Shown: piece after piece, positions 57,997-64,000 of the stretch
How the letters are laid out: the number at the start of each line of letters is the position of its first letter
Numbering within the stretch: the first letter of the stretch is position 1
Source: Paraphysomonas bandaiensis
Lineage: Eukaryota; Chrysophyceae
NCBI GenBank assembly: GCA_965644295.1
Contig: CBFFRP010000430.1
Span: 186,001 to 250,000 of the forward strand
Direction: 5' to 3'
DNA: 64,000 nt
The notes under the pieces: generated by a model
Database searches by the model: none
Seen by the model: the letters and a program-made list of their open reading frames with translations, nothing else
What the model was told of the DNA's origin: nothing
Position numbers and translations under genes: made by a program

Positions 57997-58257
57997 TATG
58001 CTTCTCTGCTGCATAGTATGGACATTTGGATGTTTTCACATTATGCATTATGGCATAGCTGTAAGAAGGTGTCTAATGTTATAATCAGACAAGATATAAT
58101 AACAATCTCATGATTATTTTGTATATGGGTAAAGAGAGCATTTTTTAAATCCAAACCGAGTGTATTACATATAGGGGGATTCGAAATACGAAATTAACAA
58201 CTGTCCGATGTTCGATGAATGCTATGCGAATTTAATATTGATTCATATGAACAACCC

Positions 58258-58569
58258 TTATATATGATGGAATACGTATGTTTCTCTAAGATAGTACTTT
58301 AAAATAAGGTGAATACAATGTGATAAACTGTAATACGTAGTCAAACATACTATATAGCTATAACTGCCCTCAACAAAGTCGGAGTAGCACCTTTTCGTGG
58401 TGTTTAGAGGGATAAGTACCGGAGAGATTCTCGCTGGGATATTAACGTGAGCCGCAAACATAGACAGCAAATATTGTTCTGCCCACTCATAGCCGAATGC
58501 TTGTGTGGTACAAGGGACACCAATAAGTGTCACTTGTGTAGACGTCTTTGGGCTCTGACGAATCTAATT
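58258..58569 (-). pseudogene. Coding-like fragment of unknown family
   Basis: A minus-strand frame reads SPKTSTQVTLIGVPCTTQAF, then GYEWAEQYLLSMFAAHVNIP and ARISPVLIPLNTTKRCYSDF, before fading into AT-rich sequence. Composition is protein-like, but there is no start codon, and the 5' side runs straight into the GACTAGGT dispersed repeat. It looks like a gene fragment truncated by that repeat. I do not recognise the family. Confidence 0.35.
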
Positions 58570-58670
58570 ATTTAATGACTAGGCTTTTCAACCATTAGAC
58601 TAGGTTTTTACTCCAATTTTGGTGTGACTAGAAAATTCCACCATTTTGACTAGGTCGAAAAATAGATCCC
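58561..58670. repeat. Dispersed AT-rich repeat with GACTAGGT motifs, copy 2
   Basis: This segment aligns with 1548-1652: AATTATTTAATGACTAGG at the start, CCAATTTTGGTGTGACTAG in the middle and CCATTTTGACTAGGT at the end. It is shorter than the first copy, which has an extra inverted part at its left. Confidence 0.85.
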
Positions 58671-58963
58671 ATTGTACCACGTACCACCCCTGTACAAGAT
58701 ACGGAAGTTGATCAGTGGTTGCTTTTTTTGTGTGTTTGGTATGCGTAGATATATAGGGACTGGGGTGTGCCCCATACTGACAGCGTAACTATTCACTGCG
58801 TGCGGCCCTCTAGTGTCGTTTGTATTTCGATATTGAGGCAGCTAGTGCCATATATTAACGTCTTCTGGTGACCAACTTTTCCTACTGAGGAACTTATGCT
58901 GATACCGCCAAGTCAAAGCGCTTTATGGTGTTGGTACGCTTGAGTACTCACTGTTACTCATCC

Positions 58964-59302
58964 TTGCCTGGATTCATGGCATCAGTCGTAATGTATGCAC
59001 AACCTGCACCGACACCAGCTTCCTGCTCAATATCTTCTCCGTTATGAGTAGAGTTGGTATATTCAAATGGCTTTTTCTTCTATGCTAACTATGTTTTGAT
59101 TGATCTTCATCAATTGATATTACCGCAAGTGATATATATCTTCGGCATCTCTAGTGTACTTCATTGCCACACCATTGCTATCTGTTACCAAAGCCTAACA
59201 TAGTCGTCTGTATTTCATAACTGGTTACTATTTTACATTTCGAAAGGTACTGTTTCTTTCCTCTTGATCTTGAGCTACAAGACTAAGTTCAGCTCGACCC
59301 AT
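58964..59302 (-). other. Possible small spliced gene, frame unresolved
   Basis: On the minus strand, ATG 59302 opens MGRAELSLVAQDQEERNSTF up to a GTAAAA donor (exon 59237-59302). A second exon (59124-59194) reads ALVTDSNGVAMKYTRDAEDI, with a GTAATA donor. A third segment ends at TAA 58964 and reads KPFEYTNSTHNGEDIEQEAG onward. The first two exons join in frame, but the third is out by one base with any AG I can find, so this is a pseudogene, a wrong splice choice or a sequence error. The family is unknown. The retrotransposon end lies just upstream of its ATG. Confidence 0.4.
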
Positions 59303-59319
59303 AGTGTGTATTGTATGTT

Positions 59320-59627
59320 ATGTGTTGAGAAACGCTCATTTTACACTAGATCACAGAGAGAATTTGTCGTAAGACTAGATAGATTTATTAATATCGTTTA
59401 CACGAAGTTGTGATAACCAACACTAACTCATTATAATCCCTGCATAATATCCTACATATGCGAACCTCTCGTTACTGAACATATCTTGAACGATCAAACT
59501 ATTTCAGTTTCTCAATATCATCACAGCATTTGTACATCACTATATTTCACTGTATTCTCGTACATTGTCTTGAAGTGACATACTGAATATACTAGAATAA
59601 GATCCATATTATTCTAATACTCCCACT
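59320..59627 (-). repeat. Probable 3' LTR region of the copia element
   Basis: On the minus strand, about 160 bp past the polyprotein stop, a purine tract GAGTGGGAG (59628-59636) resembles a copia polypurine tract, which normally abuts the 3' LTR. The next 300 bp are non-coding and end near CTCAACA. The other LTR lies outside the window, so exact ends cannot be proved. Confidence 0.4.
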
Positions 59628-59798
59628 CAATGTAGAATGCAGTGAGATAAAACAACAGTGATCACAATAATCTGATAATGCTATGACTATCTAGTCCCAT
59701 AGGTAAAAACAGATGTGAAATCTTTTAAAGATACATATATATCTAGCAGTCAACTAGATATACAGTTATGTGGGATTTTCACCCACTAAAACACACCT

Positions 59799-62700
59799 TT
59801 AACCTCTTCGGGGTCGTTTCTTCTGCTGCTCCTCCACACTGTTAGACACACTCCTCTTAACCCCGGTAATCGTTTTCTCATGACGGCTGAAGATCTTCGT
59901 GGACAACGCCTTTGTAAAAATATCGGCCGCCATATCATCCGTAGATACATGAATCAACTTTGCTGTAGGAAATTTGCCATTAACATGTTCTCTTATCCAG
60001 TGATACTTGATGTCAATATGCTTCGACCTCTTATGATACACTGGATTCTCTGAAAGATCCTTTGCACTCTTACTATCCATAAAGAATGGAGTCGGCTTCG
60101 CTACCAAGAGTCCGAGCTCCTTGAACACCCCCCGAAGCCACACCAGTTCTTGCAAAGCCGCATACTCCGCCATATACTCAGATTCCATGCTCGAAGTCGC
60201 AACTGTGGTCTGAAGCTTGGACTGCCAGGCCAAAGCGCCCGCACATAAAAGCACGATGTATCCCGTTGTGGACCGCCTAGTCATCCTATCACCAGCCCAG
60301 TCTGAATCACTGAATACATGTAAATCAAACTCACTCCCACTGAATCTGATTCCCTTATCAACTGTACCACGTAAATATTTCAACAAATGAATAGCTAATC
60401 TGCAAGTCGCATATGTTGGAGAAGTACTAAATCGAGCCAATAACCCCACAGCGTAAGCCAGATCAGGTCTAGTGTGAATCGCCAAATGCAACACCGCTCC
60501 AATAATTCCTCTATACGGAAATGATTCGACCCACAGCTTCTGCTCCTCCGTCAGCTCACGTTGCTCTGCCAACAAATCCTGAACATTGGTAGGTAGTGGA
60601 GTCTCCTTATTCTTACTGCTCTTCCCCATAAACGAATCGAATTTCTTTACAATATTCTTGGCATATTCCGATTGATCTAACATGTACCAGTCCTCTCCTC
60701 TCGTGATTCTGATATTCAGAAACCGTTTGCACACACCCAGATCGTGCATTTCAAACGTTTCGCAGAACCTACGTTTAACACTTTCTAAGTAGGTGAGATC
60801 AGCAGATGCAATGATAATATCATCAACATATATCAGCAATAAGTGCAATTGACCATTACTCCATCGCATATACAAGCATGTATCTAAAATGCAAGCAGTA
60901 AAATGTAACGATTTGATAAACTTGTCAATATGCTTGTTCCACTGCCTCGGTGATGACCGCAAACCATATAAGGCCTTGATCAATTGAAAACACCACCCCG
61001 CTGGCAACTCTTCATCAGGTGGAGGTGCCATATACACATCCTCTTCAAGATCGGCATAACAAAACGCTGATGATACATCCAACTGATGTACATGCATATG
61101 GAACATAAACGCAATCGCGAGGACCAGTCGAATGGTTATTCCTTTGACCACTGGAGCAAACGTGGACTGCTCCTCCTCCGTTTTTTCTTGTAGATTCCCT
61201 AATGCAACCAGCCGCGCCTTATACTTGACTACGTTCCCCAGAAGGTCTCTCTTCACCGTGTGAACATACTTTGCTCGCACCAACTTCACTCCTCGTGGAG
61301 TCCGCACAATCTTTAAGACACGTCTCTTCAGTAGTGAGGTCTTCTCCACCTTCCGAGCTTCTCTCCACTTCATGTACTGTGGAGATCTCTCTGCTTCAGC
61401 ATAGGAGTCTGGTGTCTTAAAATCATCGTGTTGAAACTCTGCATGTTTAAAGTTAACAGTGCATGCATCTGGCACCTCAACCATATTTATTTCTCCTAAC
61501 ACCGATGCGTTCGCCAACCTACGCTGTAGCCGTTTCCGCCGTACACGACCATCACCATCTAGTTCAATAGGTCGTCTAGTAGTTATATACGAACCCATAC
61601 CTTGCTCATCCTGAGCCCGCAAATCTTGCGGTGTGGGAGGAGCCCCGCTCGCATCCCCAGACCCATGGTCTGTCGAGGTCTGCAACCTCACGACTGTCTG
61701 TTGACAGGTTGGGTCAGGACTCTCCTGGAACCCTCCAGGTCTTCCCTGGTCCAGCTCCCTGGCTGGCGTAGTACTCAGGGCGTCCCCCTTTCCTATGTAC
61801 CCGGTATTCCCGGGGGTTTCTGCAGTCATACGCACCACGTCTTCGACGTGTATAGGCACCCGGTGCTCTATATGCTCGCGACCTGCAGTAACAAGTGAAC
61901 GGTATGCTACAATCACACCCTTACGTTCTACAACTCTTGTTGTCTTATACAGAAGTCCGTCCTCATCATCAATATGATACGTTCCTTCTAAGCTGGCATA
62001 GTCGGATGCAAGCTTGGGTCTAGCGGCCTCCCGCACTCGAAGAGCATCAATCTCTGCAAAATACTTCTCTGATCGTGATGGCGTTGACTCATCAGTCAAT
62101 ATATGGACTGTAGTCACCACCTTGTTTGATTCAGGAAGATATACATGGTATCCTACCTTCTCATCAGAGTAACCCATTAAATATCCAACTAGAGCCTTAT
62201 CCTCCCAATCCTTTCGTCGATCCGCCTTCGGTGAAAGAACATAAGTTCGACACCCCCATACCCTAAGATATCTCAAATTTGGAGGCTCGCCCGTTAGAAA
62301 CTCTATAGGAGACATATACCCTTTATCTGTTTTCGTTGGCAATCGAATCAAAATATATCTGGCTGCCATGTATGCATCCAGCCAAAATTGCGGTGGCAGT
62401 CCAGATTGGATTAGCATTGCAAGAGTCATCTCTCCAGCAGTTCTGAACTTCCTCTCCTCTATGGCATTCATTTCTGGAGAGTCTGTTGAGCTCCACGTAT
62501 GTTGATAGCACTCCTGTGTCCTAAGATACTGACGCAGCTCTTCACTGATTAATTCTCTTGCACCATCTGCATGATAGTGCTCCATCTTGAGCTTGTACCT
62601 TTTAACATCTCCTCTAAATAGCTCTTTGAAGACTTCTAAGACCGCTTCCCCAGTTCTGTGGACTAAACCCGTCGCCCAGAACATTTTGCTGGCATGATGC

Positions 62701-64000
62701 GTTATCTTTAACACATACCTCTCACCTCCTCTAGCAGGACAATTTAAGTACACTGCGATATCTGCTGAAAAATTCGGTCTAACGGAATTCTCGTCCTTCG
62801 TTCGGAAGCTGACTCGGGTTATCTTAGACCTGGCACACACATCACACAAACACTGATTTTTGTGTACCTTGGCTGTGAGGTGTTTTCGTTTCAACCCTGT
62901 ACCCATGATGAGCATCCTCTTATGTGCCTCCACTAAAGCATGTTTGTTGAAGTGACCCGCTCTCCGATGCAGCAACTCCAGCTCGTCCTCACCAGTCCTA
63001 TCGCTAAGATTTACTTCACAATTACTCGGTGTAGACACATCTGGAAGCTCCAACAGCTGCTGAGTTGGAACTGCTGTCATGCCATTCTTCATGGGTCCCT
63101 CCAGTACTAGCTCACCAGTATTACAATCATATATTTGGATGCCATACCAAACCGTGAATCTATATCCCATTTCGTTCAGCTTACGTCCGGAGCACAGGCA
63201 TCGATTGATCTGATCTGAAATTTCAATGTCTCTCCATGCTCCACGGGAACCCACACTTGTGATATGAATCTCTGATCCCTTCTTAGAGCCGTTTATCACC
63301 TTTGATGTATTCATATGAGTGTCAAGCATGGTCACATCATTCATCAAGAACATTGATGATGAACAGCAGGTGTCAATATATGTATAATGCATGTCATCAT
63401 TTACACTACATATATTCGTTTCATGTATATTGCATGACAATTTCATAACATCCTCGATCATATTAGCTTCATCTTCATCAGAGAAATCTGCTGGTTCTCC
63501 ACGCCGTATATTCTCTACTGTCAGCAACCGTTTGTCCGGCTTCCTACCATGATTCTTCCCTTTCTCTCCTCTTCTAGAATGCTTTTTCTTCGTCGTTGGA
63601 CAATCAGCAGCAAGATGTTCCAGAGACTTGCAATTTCTGCATCCCGTGTACTCCGCACTTCCAGGACGCTGCCCTGATATCTCTCCATCCTTCTTCCTCT
63701 GCTTCCTCCTGCACTGTTCAGTTGAATGGCTATGAGGAATTCCTTCTTTCCTGCAATATCTACAGTTACCCTTCTTACGCTTATCCCGTTCCGTTCGAGA
63801 CCGTTTGCTCTTTTCAATGAAATTCAGCTCCTCCACCTTCTTGCGTTTCCGCTCTAACGCAATCCTTCCAGGAATGGTATCATCATACCGTTCTATCTTC
63901 CTTGATAATGTTGCATAATCAACATCATCAGGCATCAAATACAAAGCAACATTCAGAGGAGCATATTCTTCATTCAACAGACCTTCTCGTAACCGTGTTA
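59799..64000 (-). CDS. Ty1/copia retrotransposon gag-pol polyprotein (5' part cut off)
   Basis: One open frame of about 1,400 codons continues past the window edge. In order on the minus strand there are two zinc knuckles (CRYCRKEGIPHSHSTEQC and CRNCKSLEHLAADC), a protease site region (YIDTCCSS, where DTG is expected), and an integrase with an HHCC-like GHFNKHAL...CLCDVC and a catalytic core (SADIAVYL, HADGARELI, SPEMNAIEER). The copia-type reverse transcriptase carries YVDDIIIA, and the RNase H carries FSDSDWAGD, with the family end SKHIDIKYHWIREHV. Gene order protease-integrase-RT-RNase H defines Ty1/copia. The frame is intact over what is visible, so the copy may be young. The protease DTC in place of DTG/DSG is odd. 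Confidence 0.93.
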   Translation of the reverse strand, partial: TRLREGLLNEEYAPLNVALYLMPDDVDYATLSRKIERYDDTIPGRIALERKRKKVEELNFIEKSKRSRTERDKRKKGNCRYCRKEGIPHSHSTEQCRRKQRKKDGEISGQRPGSAEYTGCRNCKSLEHLAADCPTTKKKHSRRGEKGKNHGRKPDKRLLTVENIRRGEPADFSDEDEANMIEDVMKLSCNIHETNICSVNDDMHYTYIDTCCSSSMFLMNDVTMLDTHMNTSKVINGSKKGSEIHITSVGSRGAWRDIEISDQINRCLCSGRKLNEMGYRFTVWYGIQIYDCNTGELVLEGPMKNGMTAVPTQQLLELPDVSTPSNCEVNLSDRTGEDELELLHRRAGHFNKHALVEAHKRMLIMGTGLKRKHLTAKVHKNQCLCDVCARSKITRVSFRTKDENSVRPNFSADIAVYLNCPARGGERYVLKITHHASKMFWATGLVHRTGEAVLEVFKELFRGDVKRYKLKMEHYHADGARELISEELRQYLRTQECYQHTWSSTDSPEMNAIEERKFRTAGEMTLAMLIQSGLPPQFWLDAYMAARYILIRLPTKTDKGYMSPIEFLTGEPPNLRYLRVWGCRTYVLSPKADRRKDWEDKALVGYLMGYSDEKVGYHVYLPESNKVVTTVHILTDESTPSRSEKYFAEIDALRVREAARPKLASDYASLEGTYHIDDEDGLLYKTTRVVERKGVIVAYRSLVTAGREHIEHRVPIHVEDVVRMTAETPGNTGYIGKGDALSTTPARELDQGRPGGFQESPDPTCQQTVVRLQTSTDHGSGDASGAPPTPQDLRAQDEQGMGSYITTRRPIELDGDGRVRRKRLQRRLANASVLGEINMVEVPDACTVNFKHAEFQHDDFKTPDSYAEAERSPQYMKWREARKVEKTSLLKRRVLKIVRTPRGVKLVRAKYVHTVKRDLLGNVVKYKARLVALGNLQEKTEEEQSTFAPVVKGITIRLVLAIAFMFHMHVHQLDVSSAFCYADLEEDVYMAPPPDEELPAGWCFQLIKALYGLRSSPRQWNKHIDKFIKSLHFTACILDTCLYMRWSNGQLHLLLIYVDDIIIASADLTYLESVKRRFCETFEMHDLGVCKRFLNIRITRGEDWYMLDQSEYAKNIVKKFDSFMGKSSKNKETPLPTNVQDLLAEQRELTEEQKLWVESFPYRGIIGAVLHLAIHTRPDLAYAVGLLARFSTSPTYATCRLAIHLLKYLRGTVDKGIRFSGSEFDLHVFSDSDWAGDRMTRRSTTGYIVLLCAGALAWQSKLQTTVATSSMESEYMAEYAALQELVWLRGVFKELGLLVAKPTPFFMDSKSAKDLSENPVYHKRSKHIDIKYHWIREHVNGKFPTAKLIHVSTDDMAADIFTKALSTKIFSRHEKTITGVKRSVSNSVEEQQKKRPRRG

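Noticed and set aside
57246-58025. Minus-strand frame of 259 codons opposite the F-box/ankyrin gene
   Set aside because: It is the complement of the repeated ankyrin DNA; only the plus strand shows the ankyrin pattern and an F-box.

Overview
This is a gene-dense stretch of nuclear DNA from a unicellular eukaryote. Almost every gene is broken by short introns, mostly 43-60 bp, with GT...AG ends. I rebuilt the exon structures below by hand from splice sites, reading-frame phase and family resemblance. TAA, TAG and TGA all act as stops. The gene set (p25-alpha-like protein, VMP1, HUWE1-type HECT ligase, class II eIF4E, Mic60), an F-box/ankyrin protein with WLRSQDPP-type repeats, and a PIF/Harbinger-like transposon remnant all suggest a free-living protist. 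A stramenopile is my best guess, but this is an inference and not proven.

Layout. 1-9.7 kb: a 28-bp minisatellite that runs into a small SWIM zinc-finger gene, a five-exon ATRAP-like membrane protein (-), two identical tRNA-Cys genes, MAM33/p32 (+), an unknown basic/acidic protein (-), a protein with three ZNRD2/p27-type zinc ribbons (+), and a repeat-rich gap. 9.7-20.4 kb: PTPMT1-like phosphatase (-), uridine-kinase-type P-loop kinase (+), probable mitochondrial ATP synthase b subunit (-), p25-alpha-like protein (-), FKBP12 (+), and 4EHP-type eIF4E with an RGG tail (-). 20.4-34.7 kb: one 17-exon HECT E3 ligase of about 4,464 residues. 35.7-38.5 kb: a transposase-like gene split by a 978-bp terminal-inverted-repeat element. 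39.4-53.8 kb: DDX31/Dbp7 helicase (-), U6 snRNA (+), JmjC protein (+), choline-transporter-like protein (-), Mic60 (+), Sec61-beta (-), VMP1 (+) and a small membrane-type protein (-). 53.9-64 kb is accessory: Harbinger remnants, a foldback element, ankyrin fragments, an F-box/ankyrin gene and a Ty1/copia retrotransposon that runs off the right end.

Genes are mostly arranged in divergent or convergent pairs with a few hundred bases between them. Divergent pairs that may share promoters are phosphatase/kinase, p25-alpha/FKBP, eIF4E/HUWE1, CTL/Mic60 and Sec61-beta/VMP1. Several products work in mitochondria (MAM33, PTPMT1-like, ATP synthase b, Mic60), in the ER (Sec61-beta, VMP1) or in RNA work (U6, DDX31, eIF4E), but I see no single pathway cluster. 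The most unusual local events are the TIR element inserted inside an exon with a 3-bp target duplication, an 80-unit perfect tetranucleotide array beside Mic60, and a foldback element flanking an ankyrin-repeat fragment.
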